Source: Anaerolineales bacterium (GTDB taxonomy: Bacteria; Chloroflexota; Anaerolineae; 4572-78; J111). Taken from it: DNA of 7,864 nucleotides. How positions within the stretch are numbered: the stretch's first letter is position 1; every line of letters begins with the position of its first letter. The notes under the pieces were generated by a model, which saw only the letters and a list, made by a program, of their open reading frames with translations, was not told the origin of the DNA and searched no databases. Shown here piece after piece: positions 1 through 6,396 of the stretch. The DNA lies in NCBI GenBank assembly GCA_012032575.1, contig JAAUSP010000352.1, positions 1 to 7,864 of the forward strand. Reading direction: 5' to 3'. A program made the translations under genes and the position numbers.

Positions 1-310
1 ATAGGTCGAACATTTGCCTGTATCGTTTTTGCAGGAAGCTCTGACCAACATTGCCAAACACGCCCAGGCCACCCAGGTTTGGGTTAACCTGGCAAGCAGC
101 GACCACAGCATTCATCTGACAGTTAAGGACAATGGCCGCGGGTTTGATCTCCAGAATTGGCTGGCGGTCGAAAGCCATCTGAAAGGTATTGGCTTGCTGG
201 GCATGCGTGAACGGCTGGAGGCCCTGGGCGGGTCGCTGGCAGTCGAGTCGCAACCGGGTCAGGGCGCTTGTCTGACGGCCCGGCTGCCCCGCAGGGAGTT
301 TGAATCATGA
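1..310 (+). CDS. Sensor histidine kinase, NarX/DegS/LiaS type, C-terminal ATPase domain (partial, frameshifted)
   Basis: This is the C-terminal end of a two-component sensor kinase; the HATPase_c domain binds ATP so that the kinase can autophosphorylate on histidine and pass phosphate to the regulator encoded next. Visible boxes are the N box QEALTNIAKHA (bases 32-64), the G1 box VKDNGRGFD, and the G2 region GIGLLGMRERLEALGGSL. The sensing and dimerisation parts lie before the window. The frame used from base 29 onward meets a stop at 2-4, while the frame starting at base 3 reads LYRF just before it. Adding one T to the T run at 26-30 joins them as LYRF-LQEALTN, the usual family sequence, so one base seems to be missing. 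The TGA stop (308-310) overlaps the regulator ATG (307-309), implying translational coupling. Family assignment is secure; the signal sensed is unknown. Confidence 0.88.
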
Positions 311-956
311 AGCTTATTTTGGCCGACGATCATCATTGGTTCGCCAGGGGCTGCGCTCGCTGCTGGAGAAAAGTGACGATATTACAATTATCGCCGAAGC
401 GGAGAACGGCCAGGAAGCAGTCAGCCTGACCGAACGGCTGATGCCTCATGTACTGGTGATGGATATTGCTATGCCGCGCTTAAACGGTATCCAGGCTGCT
501 GAACAGATCCGCAGCCTGGGTCTGAAAACTCAGGTAGTGATTCTTTCGATGCACTCTGACGAGACGCTGGTGCGCCAGGCTTTGCGCAGCGGGGTGCGCG
601 GCTATCTGCTTAAAAATTCGGTTGTTGAGGAACTGATGCTCGCCGTTCGAGCGGCAGAGCGGGGCGAAATCTATCTCAGCCCGGCTGTTTCCGAGATTGT
701 GGTGAGTGATTTGATGTCGGGTCAAAGCGAGTTGAGAGTGGTCAGTCCCTTTGAGCAGCTTTCGGCCCGCGAACGGGAGGTGCTCAAGCTCATCGCCGAA
801 GGCGCGACCAATAAAACCATCGCCGAAGCCATGAATATCAGCATCAAAACCGTCGAAAAGCACCGGACCAATCTGATGAGTAAGTTAAATGTTCACGATT
901 TAGTCGGACTGGTGCGGATAGCGATCAAACACGGCTTGATTTTTGTCAATGAATAA
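307..956 (+). CDS. NarL/DegU-family response regulator (single-base frameshift near residue 10)
   Basis: This is a DNA-binding response regulator, the partner of the kinase that overlaps it by ATGA. From ATG 307 the frame reads MKLILADDHH and then breaks; the frame continuing from 336 reads LVRQGLRSLLEKSDD. Adding one T at 336-337 fuses them to the canonical start ADDHHLVRQGLR, giving 216 aa, a normal length. The receiver domain spans about residues 1-120, with acidic pair D7/D8, phospho-acceptor D53 (VMDIAMPRLNG), S81 and K103. A LuxR-type helix-turn-helix covers about 152-212 (LSAREREVLKLIAEG, then ISIKTVEKHRTNLMSKL). An alternative start at TTG 300 gives MNHEAYFGRRSS, which destroys the receiver N-terminus, so I reject it. 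A terminator follows immediately. Target genes are unknown. Confidence 0.92.
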
Positions 957-961
957 GCTTT

Positions 962-986
962 AAGACCCCGAAATGGGGTCTTTTTT
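962..986 (+). terminator. Rho-independent terminator of the two-component operon
   Basis: An 8-bp stem AAGACCCC (962-969) pairs with GGGGTCTT (975-982) across a 5-nt loop, followed by a run of Ts to 986. It starts 6 nt after the response regulator stop codon. Confidence 0.92.
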
Positions 987-1189
987 ATGACAAGAGTAGG
1001 GTAATACCCCATGTTGCGCCGGAGGCTTATGGTTTATAGTAGGGCCAGGGGTGAGGAGTTCCAACCTGTTCCCAAAGCTTTCAAACGCATAACACCATCC
1101 CCTTCTTCTACACCCATTCCGGTTTAGCCTGGACAACGACTTCTTCCTCACCTTTTTAATCTAATCTAATTTATCGTAGTGTTCAGAAA

Positions 1190-1393
1190 ATGGCCATGGC
1201 CTGGTTATTAAAGCTTATTCTTATCTGGCTAAGTTTTGATGTGGTGGTGATGGCGACCGGCTGGTATCTGGCGACCACCATCCGACCCTACTTCCCCAAC
1301 TGGTGGCGGCGGGTCATTGCTGACGATTGCCCAGGTCAGAGAGAACTTCCTTTAGAACCGGCAGAAACCCCTTTAACCCTTGTGGAGACTTAA
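1190..1393 (+). CDS. Small single-span membrane protein of unknown function (67 aa)
   Basis: I do not recognise this family. The 67-residue product has one hydrophobic segment at about residues 4-29 (WLLKLILIWLSF, then VVVMATGWYLATT) that contains a buried aspartate (D17). An aromatic and basic stretch (RPYFPNWWRRVIADD) follows, then a proline- and glutamate-rich tail. The cluster RPYFPNWWRR just after the hydrophobic segment suggests an amphipathic interface region on the cytoplasmic side. There is no strong ribosome site before ATG 1190, and ATG 1196 is equally possible; a stop at 1157-1159 excludes a longer form. A second tiny membrane ORF follows 3 nt after the stop, suggesting a two-gene unit. 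It is probably real because of the coherent membrane-protein composition and the paired ORF, but this is inference. Confidence 0.6.
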   Translation: MAMAWLLKLILIWLSFDVVVMATGWYLATTIRPYFPNWWRRVIADDCPGQRELPLEPAETPLTLVET

Positions 1394-1396
1394 CCA

Positions 1397-1492
1397 ATGA
1401 CCGAGAAACAGGAACAGGTTTATCTTTGGATCGTCTTTATGGTCATGTTCATTGGGCTGTTCATGTGGGCCTTCCAGTCCCGGCTGCTCTAA
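1397..1492 (+). CDS. Very small single-span membrane protein (31 aa), unknown function
   Basis: This is a 31-residue ORF starting MTEKQEQVYLWIVF and ending AFQSRLL. Residues 10-26 form a hydrophobic span (LWIVFMVMFIGLFMWAF); the N-terminus is polar and mildly acidic and the C-terminus carries an arginine. The start is well supported: GGAG at 1384-1387 lies 9 nt before ATG 1397, inside the end of the 67-aa gene, and the gap between the genes is only 3 nt. That arrangement favours co-translation and perhaps interaction in the membrane. Proteins this small are often accessory subunits of larger membrane complexes, but nothing here names a partner. The hairpin at 1492-1548 begins at its stop codon and may end or stabilise the transcript. 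Confidence 0.6.
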   Translation: MTEKQEQVYLWIVFMVMFIGLFMWAFQSRLL

Positions 1493-1552
1493 TTGGAGAT
1501 TAGAGATTGGAGATTATTAGCCCGAATCTCCAATCTTTAATCTCCAATCTTT
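1492..1552. repeat. Inverted repeat made of 7-base units (ATTGGAG/ATTAGAG type)
   Basis: The left arm (1492-1515) is a run of heptamers ATTGGAG, ATTAGAG, ATTGGAG, then ATT. The right arm (1525-1548) is the complement, read as AATCTCC, AATCTTT, AATCTCC, AAT, and the heptamer phase continues to 1552. The arms are 24 bp with one difference, which would be a G-U pair in RNA, around a 9-nt loop. It sits directly after the 31-aa ORF and could fold in its transcript. It lacks a long T tract, so it is not a textbook terminator. Confidence 0.85.
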
Positions 1553-1580
1553 CCGCGCTTCCATCTTCGCCTTTCTTTTT

Positions 1581-1608
1581 TTGACAAATCTATTCATCCG
1601 AGTATACT
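1581..1608 (+). promoter_or_regulatory. Sigma70-type promoter for the tRNA-Ala genes
   Basis: A perfect -35 TTGACA (1581-1586) and a near-consensus -10 TATACT (1603-1608) are separated by 16 bp. The expected start of transcription is around 1615, about 9 nt before the first tRNA. Confidence 0.85.
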
Positions 1609-1623
1609 TGTCATCGTTGCTGC

Positions 1624-1703
<80 letters not shown>

Positions 1704-1704
1704 T

Positions 1705-1766
1705 AGAGATTGGGTAATTAGAGATTGGAGATTAATAATCTCCTTTACAATAAACCAATCTCTAAT
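1705..1766. repeat. Heptamer-type inverted repeat between the two tRNA genes
   Basis: A less regular relative of the element at 1492. AGAGATTGG occurs at 1705-1713 and again at 1720-1728. ATTAGAGATTGG (1717-1728) is the exact complement of CCAATCTCTAAT (1755-1766). A nested hairpin GGAGAT/ATCTCC lies at 1727-1743. It shares the ATTGGAG/ATTAGAG units with the element before the first tRNA, so the first tRNA gene is bracketed by two related repeats. Confidence 0.75.
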
Positions 1767-1782
1767 CTTTAATAAATAATCC

Positions 1783-1855
<73 letters not shown>

Positions 1856-1861
1856 CTACAT

Positions 1862-1889
1862 AATTATCAATTGATAATTGTCAATTTAA
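1862..1889. repeat. AT-rich palindrome with 7-base periodicity
   Basis: AATTATCAATTGATAATT (1862-1879) is a perfect 18-bp palindrome. The stretch also parses as heptamers AATTATC, AATTGAT, AATTGTC, AATTTAA, so it has the same 7-base design as the element at 1492 with a different unit. It lies just after the second tRNA and before its terminator. Confidence 0.7.
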
Positions 1890-1897
1890 CTAGGTCC

Positions 1898-1926
1898 AAC
1901 CCTTCGTTATCGGCGGAGGGTTTTTT
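1898..1926 (+). terminator. Rho-independent terminator after the tRNA pair
   Basis: The stem AACCCTTCG (1898-1906) pairs with CGGAGGGTT (1914-1922), with one T-G wobble, around a 7-nt loop. It is followed by a T-rich tail through 1926. Confidence 0.88.
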
Positions 1927-1955
1927 ATTTTGCTGATGCTTATCTGATTCGCTGA

Positions 1956-1975
1956 TTTACCGATTCTTCGGTAAA
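1956..1975. promoter_or_regulatory. Short perfect hairpin/palindrome in the ilvE leader
   Basis: TTTACCGA (1956-1963) and TCGGTAAA (1968-1975) are exact complements around TTCT. With no T tract after it, it is not a terminator. It could be an operator or a leader hairpin upstream of ilvE. No T-box or attenuator peptide is visible. Confidence 0.35.
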
Positions 1976-1992
1976 ATGCCCCAAAATTACTC

Positions 1993-2003
1993 AAAGGGGA
2001 GGT
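1993..2003 (+). promoter_or_regulatory. Strong Shine-Dalgarno site setting the ilvE start
   Basis: AAAGGGGAGGT has its GGAGG core at 1998-2002, 9 nt before ATG 2012. It lies inside the extra residues that would be added by the upstream in-frame ATG at 1976, and therefore argues against that longer start. Confidence 0.85.
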
Positions 2004-2011
2004 CTCCAATT

Positions 2012-2938
2012 ATGACCCTGCCAAAATCCGAATTTATCTGGTTTAACGGCGAATTTGTGCCGTGGGATGAAGCCAAAATCCACGTTTTGTCCCACGTGCT
2101 GCATTACGGCACCAGCGTTTTTGAAGGCATTCGCGCCTATCCGAACCCCGGCCGGCCGGCGGTGCTGGGCTTGCAACCCCACGTGCGCCGGCTGTTCAAT
2201 AGCTGCAAAATCATCAACATGACCCCGCTGCCCTACACCGAAGAGGAATTCAGCCTGGCAATTGTCGAGACGGTGGCCCGCAACAAGCACAACGCCTGTT
2301 ACATTCGTCCGCTGGTGTTCCGGGGTTACAATGTGCTGGGGGTTGACCCGCGCAACTGCCCCATCGAAACGATCATCGCTACCTGGGAATGGGGCACTTA
2401 TCTGGGCGCAGACGCGATTGAAAAAGGGGTGGATGTGGCCGTGAGCAGTTGGCGGCGCATGGCCCCCGACACGCACCCGGCCATGGCCAAAGCCGGCGGC
2501 AATTACATCAACTCGCAGATGGTAGTGATGGAAGCCAAGCGGCACGGCTATGTCGAAGGGATTGTGCTCGACGTGCAGGGTTATGTCAGCGAGGGCAGCG
2601 GCGAGAATATTTTTGTGGTGCTCGACGGCAAAATTTACACCCCGCCGCTGGGCAATTCGATTTTGACCGGCATCACCCGCGGCTTTGCCATCACCCTGGC
2701 CCAGGAAAAAGGCTATCCGGTCGTCGAGCAGCAGATTCCGCGCGAAATGCTCTACATTGCCGACGAAATCTTCTTCACCGGCACCGCCGCTGAAATCTCC
2801 CCCGTCCGCAGCGTGGACGGCGTCACCGTCGGCGGCGGCTCGCGCGGGCCGATCACGGAAGACATCCAGAAGGAGTTCTTCTCCCTCATCACCGGCGAGG
2901 TGCCGGATCGCCACGGCTGGCTGACGCCGGTGAAGTAG
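2012..2938 (+). CDS. ilvE: Branched-chain amino acid aminotransferase
   Basis: A class IV (D-amino acid/branched-chain fold) PLP aminotransferase that interconverts leucine, isoleucine and valine with their 2-oxo acids using glutamate/2-oxoglutarate. It is cytosolic and performs the last step of synthesis or the first of breakdown. From ATG 2012 it has 308 residues, the normal length. Key residues align with the E. coli enzyme at an offset of one: R60 (phosphate contact), K160 in MAKAGGNY (Schiff base), Y165, E194 in YVSEGSGEN, and T258 in [16 protein letters not shown]. The C-terminus HGWLTPV is also typical. The start is fixed by the strong ribosome site at 1993-2003; the in-frame ATG at 1976 is too early. 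It appears monocistronic, between the tRNA terminator and a toxin-antitoxin pair. The liv transporter for the same amino acids lies convergently downstream. Confidence 0.96.
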   Translation: MTLPKSEFIWFNGEFVPWDEAKIHVLSHVLHYGTSVFEGIRAYPNPGRPAVLGLQPHVRRLFNSCKIINMTPLPYTEEEFSLAIVETVARNKHNACYIRPLVFRGYNVLGVDPRNCPIETIIATWEWGTYLGADAIEKGVDVAVSSWRRMAPDTHPAMAKAGGNYINSQMVVMEAKRHGYVEGIVLDVQGYVSEGSGENIFVVLDGKIYTPPLGNSILTGITRGFAITLAQEKGYPVVEQQIPREMLYIADEIFFTGTAAEISPVRSVDGVTVGGGSRGPITEDIQKEFFSLITGEVPDRHGWLTPVK

Positions 2939-2949
2939 CTCAACCCACC

Positions 2950-2994
2950 GCCGAGTACGCTGAGATCGCAGAGATTTCTCGATACTTTCTCTGC
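2950..2994. repeat. Degenerate intergenic hairpin after ilvE
   Basis: GCAGAGA (2968-2974) and TCTCTGC (2988-2994) are exact complements, and the flank has loose GAGTACG/CTGAGAT-like 7-base spacing. It may be a decayed member of the heptamer hairpins elsewhere in the window. It has no T run, so it would be a weak terminator for ilvE at best. Confidence 0.4.
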
Positions 2995-3006
2995 ATCCTC
3001 ATCACA

Positions 3007-3034
3007 TTGTCATTGTATAAAAACTTGGTAGAAT
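3007..3034 (+). promoter_or_regulatory. Probable promoter of the DUF433/DUF5615 pair
   Basis: A -35-like TTGTCA (3007-3012) and a -10-like TAGAAT (3029-3034) are separated by 16 bp in a locally AT-rich stretch. Transcription would start near 3041, leaving a leader of about 26 nt that contains the AAGAGGT ribosome site. Confidence 0.55.
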
Positions 3035-3066
3035 AAATAGGGAATTTGAAAAAAGAGGTAAGCGCC

Positions 3067-3378
3067 TTGATTGTCGAAACAAGATACGAGCATATAATTT
3101 TAAACGAGGCTCAAATCCCCTTGATCGCCGGGACCACAATGAAAGTGGTTGAGCTTGTTTTGGATCACAAGGCTTATGGCTGGAGTCCCGAAGAGTTACA
3201 TTTTCAGCATCCCTATTTGACTTTGGGTCAGATCTATTCAGCTTTGGCTTTCTATTGGGACCATCAAGAAGCCCTTGATCAAGATATTGAACGACGGATT
3301 CAGATGATTGATCAAGTTCAGCAAGGCATCAAACCTACGTCGCTTGAAGCCCGCTTGAAAGCAAAAGGTTTGATTTAA
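3067..3378 (+). CDS. DUF433 family protein, predicted antitoxin
   Basis: A small DUF433 protein, the predicted DNA-binding antitoxin of a type II toxin-antitoxin pair. The family core is visible: IAGTTMKVVELVLDH, YGWSPEELHFQHPYLTLGQI, YSALAFYWDHQEALD, a helix-turn-helix-like fold, followed by a charged C-terminal helix likely to contact the toxin. I choose TTG 3067 (103 aa) because AAGAGGT (GAGG at 3055-3058) lies 8 nt before it. The alternative TTG at 3046 adds seven residues, has no well-spaced ribosome site, and sits almost on the predicted transcription start. The TAA stop shares its last A with the next ATG (TAATG), so the two genes are translationally coupled. Base composition is visibly more AT-rich than ilvE or liv, consistent with a mobile module. 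Confidence 0.85.
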   Translation: MIVETRYEHIILNEAQIPLIAGTTMKVVELVLDHKAYGWSPEELHFQHPYLTLGQIYSALAFYWDHQEALDQDIERRIQMIDQVQQGIKPTSLEARLKAKGLI

Positions 3379-3725
3379 TGGCAATTGCCATTTATATGGA
3401 TCACCACGTTCCACGCGCCATTACAGTAGGGCTTCGTTTACGTGGGGTAGATGTCCTCACCGCTTATGAAGATGGTAGCAGCGAACTGGATGATTCAGCC
3501 TTGTTGGATCGAGCTAATGAACTCAAACGGGTCCTTTTCACACGAGATGACGATTTGCTGATTGAAACAACCAGACGCCAAAGAGCGGGCATCCCTTTTT
3601 ATGGGGTTATTTTTGCCCATCAACTTCGGGTTTCGATAGGAAGTTGTATCGAAGATTTGGAGTTAATTGCCCAAGTCGGGGAGGCCGAAGACTTGATAAA
3701 TGGAGTGAAGTTCTTGCCACTTTAG
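3378..3725 (+). CDS. DUF5615 PIN-like protein, predicted toxin
   Basis: A 115-residue DUF5615 protein, a family related to PIN-domain ribonucleases and regularly found beside DUF433 antitoxins. Visible features: an N-terminal strand with acidic residue (AIYMDHHVPRAI, D8), GLRLRGVDVLTAYEDG, D38/D39 in the SELDDSALLDRA helix, and the VLFTRDDDLL motif (D57-D59). These acidic positions would form a metal-binding site as in PIN nucleases; RNA cleavage is inferred from the family. The ATG overlaps the antitoxin stop by one base. The gene ends 15 nt before a strong terminator. It appears full length and intact. Confidence 0.85.
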   Translation: MAIAIYMDHHVPRAITVGLRLRGVDVLTAYEDGSSELDDSALLDRANELKRVLFTRDDDLLIETTRRQRAGIPFYGVIFAHQLRVSIGSCIEDLELIAQVGEAEDLINGVKFLPL

Positions 3726-3740
3726 TGGCAATAGATAAAG

Positions 3741-3774
3741 AGACCTCCTCGATACAAAATTGAGGAGGTCTTTT
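3741..3774. terminator. Terminator at the convergent boundary, likely bidirectional
   Basis: AGACCTCCTC (3741-3750) pairs with GAGGAGGTCT (3762-3771) around an 11-nt loop, with TTTT at 3771-3774 on the plus strand. On the minus strand the same stem is followed by a moderately T-rich stretch. It lies 15 nt after the DUF5615 stop and 18 nt beyond the livF stop, so it can serve both converging units. Confidence 0.85.
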
Positions 3775-3792
3775 GTTAAGCCAACCCTTCCC

Positions 3793-4503
3793 TCAAATCC
3801 CCAAATACGCCGCCCGAACGTGGTCGTTGCGGGCTAATGTCCGCGAAGGACCTTCCAGTTCAATCCGGCCTTCGGTAATCACATAGGTGTAATCGCTGAC
3901 GGCCAGGGCCATCTGGACGTTTTGTTCGACCAGAATCATGGTCAACCCCTTATCTTTGAGCCGGCGCAGCAGTTCAAATAGCTCTACCACCAGGAACGGG
4001 GCCAATCCCAGCGACAGTTCGTCTATCATCAAAACTTCCGGTTCGGCCATCAGGCCGCGAGCCACCGCCAGCATTTGCTGCTCCCCACCCGACATCGTGC
4101 CCGACTTTTGATGGAGCCGTTCTTTCAGGCGGGGGAGCATACTAAAAACCCATTCCAGGTTTTTCTGGAAATTGGCCTTGGCGCGGGAGGTGAACGCACC
4201 CATTTCCAGGTTTTCGTAGACCGTCATATCGGTGAATAGCTGGCGTCCTTCGGGTACCAGAACCAGACCACTGGCAGCCTTGTCGTGGGGAGAAACGCGC
4301 GTCACCTCCCGATTATTGAAAGAAATAGACCCCTGCCAGGGTTTGATGAGTCCCATGACCGTGCGCATCAACGTTGTTTTGCCCACCCCATTGGAGCCGA
4401 CCAGCGAGGTCAACTTCCCCCGCTCCAACTTGAGCGACACATCCCACAGGATTTGCACTTCCCCATAGCCCGAAGAAACACCCTGGATTTCTAAAACTGC
4501 CAT
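3793..4503 (-). CDS. livF: Branched-chain amino acid ABC transporter, ATP-binding protein LivF
   Basis: The second ATPase of the high-affinity branched-chain amino acid (HAAT) importer, working on the cytoplasmic face with LivG to drive LivHM. The 236 residues match the family length. Walker A is GSNGVGKTT (36-44), the Q-loop lies in VPEGRQLF (Q88), the signature is MSGGEQQ (137-143), and Walker B is VLMIDE (157-162) followed by SLGLAP. EQN (193-195) occupies the switch position, as is usual in LivF. The residue after the catalytic glutamate is leucine (DELSLGLAP) instead of the common proline. ATG 4503 is preceded on the minus strand by GAGGG. It is the last gene of the liv operon, separated from livG by 138 nt holding a palindromic repeat. 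No frameshift is seen. Confidence 0.95.
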   Translation of the reverse strand: MAVLEIQGVSSGYGEVQILWDVSLKLERGKLTSLVGSNGVGKTTLMRTVMGLIKPWQGSISFNNREVTRVSPHDKAASGLVLVPEGRQLFTDMTVYENLEMGAFTSRAKANFQKNLEWVFSMLPRLKERLHQKSGTMSGGEQQMLAVARGLMAEPEVLMIDELSLGLAPFLVVELFELLRRLKDKGLTMILVEQNVQMALAVSDYTYVITEGRIELEGPSRTLARNDHVRAAYLGI

Positions 4504-4548
4504 TGTTTGAGTCCCTCGTAGAAATAGTTATTTAATGTACCTGCTCAG

Positions 4549-4635
4549 ACATGTCATTTCGACCGAAGGGAGAAATCCCTGATACCCCTGTTGCACTATA
4601 GGGATTTCTCGGCCTACGGCCTCGAAATGACATGT
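4549..4635. repeat. Imperfect palindromic intergenic repeat between livG and livF
   Basis: ACATGTCATTTCGA (4549-4562) is the exact complement of 4622-4635, and AGAAATCCCT (4571-4580) of 4600-4609. The two stem blocks are separated by an asymmetric internal loop (8 and 12 nt), and the apical loop is 19 nt. This resembles the TCATTTCGA...GAAATCCC class of dispersed intergenic repeats that recur in many bacterial genomes and are often mistranslated as short ORFs. It lies inside the liv operon and would fold in the livG-livF mRNA. Confidence 0.8.
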
Positions 4636-4641
4636 GTCTTA

Positions 4642-5431
4642 TCACGCCGGATCCATCATCCCATCCATCAACTGCTCGACCAGCTTGGGGTCGCCCAGGT
4701 AGGCTTCGATGACACGCGGGTCGCTGGTCACTTCTTTGGGCGGCCCGTCGCCAATCAGATTGCCGTAATCGAGCACAATCACCCGGTCCGACACGTTCAT
4801 CAGGGCGTGCATCACATGCTCGATGATGAGGATGGTCACGCCCTGTTCCCGGATTTTGAGCACCACTTCGACCATAGTGGCAATTTCGGTTGGGTTCAGA
4901 CCGGCCAGCACTTCGTCCAGCAGCAGCAGGTAGGGGCGAGCGGCCAGGGCGCGGGCCATTTCCAGGCGCTTCTTCTGGGCCACGTTCAGACTGCCGGCCA
5001 GCATCTTCTGCTTTTCGGCCAGGCCGACAAAGGTCAGGACTTCTGCGGCAATGCCCCGCGCCTCGCCCAGCGAGCGCTGCTCGTGGCCGTAGCAGGAGCC
5101 AACCATCACATTTTCCAGCACCGACAGCTCGTTGAGCGGGCGCACAATCTGATGGGTCCGGGCCAGCCCAACCCGGCGACCTTGTAAGGCACCCAGCCGC
5201 TGATATCGGTCCCCCGGAAGATGACCTTACCTGAACTGGGCGCATACACTCCATTGATCACATTGAACAAGGTCGTTTTGCCCGCGCCGTTGGGGCCAAT
5301 CAGGCCCAGGATTTGTCCCGCCGGCAGGTCAAAGGTGACATCCGACAGGGCCTGCAGCCCGCCAAACCTCCGCGAGACATTTTCGACCCGCAGCAAAGGC
5401 TCAGCTTGAGGTTTGCATTATTCGTGGTCAT
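4642..5431 (-). CDS. livG: Branched-chain amino acid ABC transporter, ATP-binding protein LivG (two single-base frameshifts)
   Basis: The first ATPase of the HAAT importer. The N-terminal part carries [16 protein letters not shown] and Walker [10 protein letters not shown]; the C-terminal part carries the LivG-type degenerate signature [16 protein letters not shown], Walker [14 protein letters not shown] and H-loop IIEHVMHAL. Three frames must be joined. At about 5166, adding one base turns GLGWPGP into [14 protein letters not shown], the expected link. At about 5397-5401, another base joins [11 protein letters not shown] to LLRVENVS. The start ATG at 5429-5431 is supported by GGAGGG 7 nt upstream and by its ATGA overlap with the livM stop. 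A TTG start at 5396 would be an artefact of the second break. The restored product is about 263 residues, normal for LivG. Both losses are in short C/G or T runs, so error seems likelier than decay. Confidence 0.88.
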
Positions 5432-6395
5432 TCCAATACCCTCCGCAGCGTCGGGAAGTGGCCGCGCAGCCAGCCGACCATGCCCACCGGGACAAACAAC
5501 ACAATCAACAGCAGCATCAGGCCGGCAATCGCCAGTTGCAAATTTTGGAACAGCGGGCTGGTCAGCAGGTAGACCCGCAGGAAGTTGTAGGCGGCGCCGC
5601 CCACCAGCGGACCCAGCACCGTCCCCTGCCCGCCCAGCATAACCATCACAATCAACTCCACCGACAGGCTGAACCGGAAGGCGTCGGTCGGCTCAAGCTG
5701 GCCGTTTTGAAGAAAAAGAGCACGCCGATCATACCGGGGATGATCGCCGAGATGATGTAGGCGATAGTTTTGGCCCTGGGCGTGCGGACGCCCATGACCA
5801 TCGCCGCATCTTCATCTTCACGGATGGCCATCAGCCCCAGCCCAAAGCGGGAGAATTTGACAAAGTAGCTGACCACCAAAGAGAGCAGGGTCAAGCCAAA
5901 GACGGCGGTAAAAGCCAGCCATAAAGCGCTGGCCGGGCCGCCGTAATCTTTATAAATGGCAAAGTTCAGCGATAGGCCGGTGGAGGCCCCAAAGGGATCG
6001 AAGTTGCTGACAAAGGCACGCATCGCTTCATTGATACCGATAGTCGCCAGAGCAAAGTAGGCTCCACGCAGGCGCAAGATGGCCGAGCCTAACAGCAGCG
6101 CCAGCACTCCCGCCGCCAATCCACCGACCAGCACCGCCGGCCAGAGCGACCAGTTGTGAACGCTCAGAAAGTAAAAGCCGACATAGGCCCCAAACCCGTA
6201 GAAAACAATGTGCCCAAAACTCACATAGCCGGTGTAGCCCATCAGGATATTCAGGCTGGAGGCCAACGCTACCACCATCAAAACCGGGAAAATCGTCTCC
6301 CGTATCGCATCGGAGCCGGTGACAAAAGCGGCCCCTCCCCCGATCACAACCAGCGCGAGACTCAACCAGAAAGCAGGGTATCGCCAGGCAGTCAT
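5428..6395 (-). CDS. livM: Branched-chain amino acid ABC transporter, permease LivM (single-base frameshift)
   Basis: One of the two integral membrane channel subunits of the HAAT importer, pairing with LivH. The frame from ATG 6395 carries family blocks GYVSFGHIVFYGFGAYVG, LRLRGAYFALATIGINEA and MAIREDEDAAMVMGV, with many hydrophobic spans, and runs to FFFKTA before breaking. The adjacent frame supplies LEPTDAFRFSLSVELIV and MVMLGGQGTVLGPLVGGA to the end. Adding one base in the GG run (plus-strand CC at 5702-5703) reads KTGQLEPTDAF, the usual sequence, giving 322 residues. AGGAG 9 nt upstream supports the start, only 1 nt after the livH stop. The stop TGA (5430-5428) overlaps livG's ATG. Probably a functional gene with a sequence error; if real, the break removes the last quarter, including the conserved GGQGT loop. 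Confidence 0.9.
5439..5444 (-). promoter_or_regulatory. Ribosome binding site fixing the livG start
   Basis: Read on the minus strand this is GGAGGG, 7 nt before the ATG at 5431-5429, within the last codons of livM. It shows that livG starts further upstream than the open frame carrying Walker A alone would suggest. Confidence 0.8.
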
Positions 6396-6396
6396 A

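Noticed and set aside
300..956. Programmed frameshifting considered as an explanation for the breaks in the regulator and liv genes.
   Set aside because: No slippery heptamer with a downstream structure is evident, and five unrelated genes would need it. One-base losses in short runs explain all cases more simply.
1029..1127. A 32-codon plus-strand ORF starting ATG 1029, with GGAGG just before it (1021-1025).
   Set aside because: The spacing to the ATG is only 3 nt, too short for efficient initiation, and the composition (many P, S, T, R) shows no domain. Coding potential is not supported.
960..1151. A 63-codon minus-strand ORF starting at GTG 1151.
   Set aside because: Low-complexity basic peptide with no recognisable domain. 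It runs through the response regulator terminator. The spacer 987-1189 otherwise shows nothing convincing.
1976..2011. Upstream in-frame ATG that would lengthen IlvE by 12 residues.
   Set aside because: The strong ribosome site lies inside this extension, and the added residues do not resemble the family N-terminus.
1991..2914. A long minus-strand ORF (307 codons) opposite ilvE.
   Set aside because: It is rich in His, Gly and Ala, typical of the antisense frame of a GC-rich gene, and has no domain. The plus strand carries a complete IlvE with all catalytic residues.
4532..5254. A 240-codon minus-strand ORF through the livG region ending in MSFRGRRPRNP.
   Set aside because: It is the wrong frame of livG followed by translation of the palindromic repeat at 4549-4635. 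The MSFRGRRPRNP tail is a common artefact of such repeats.
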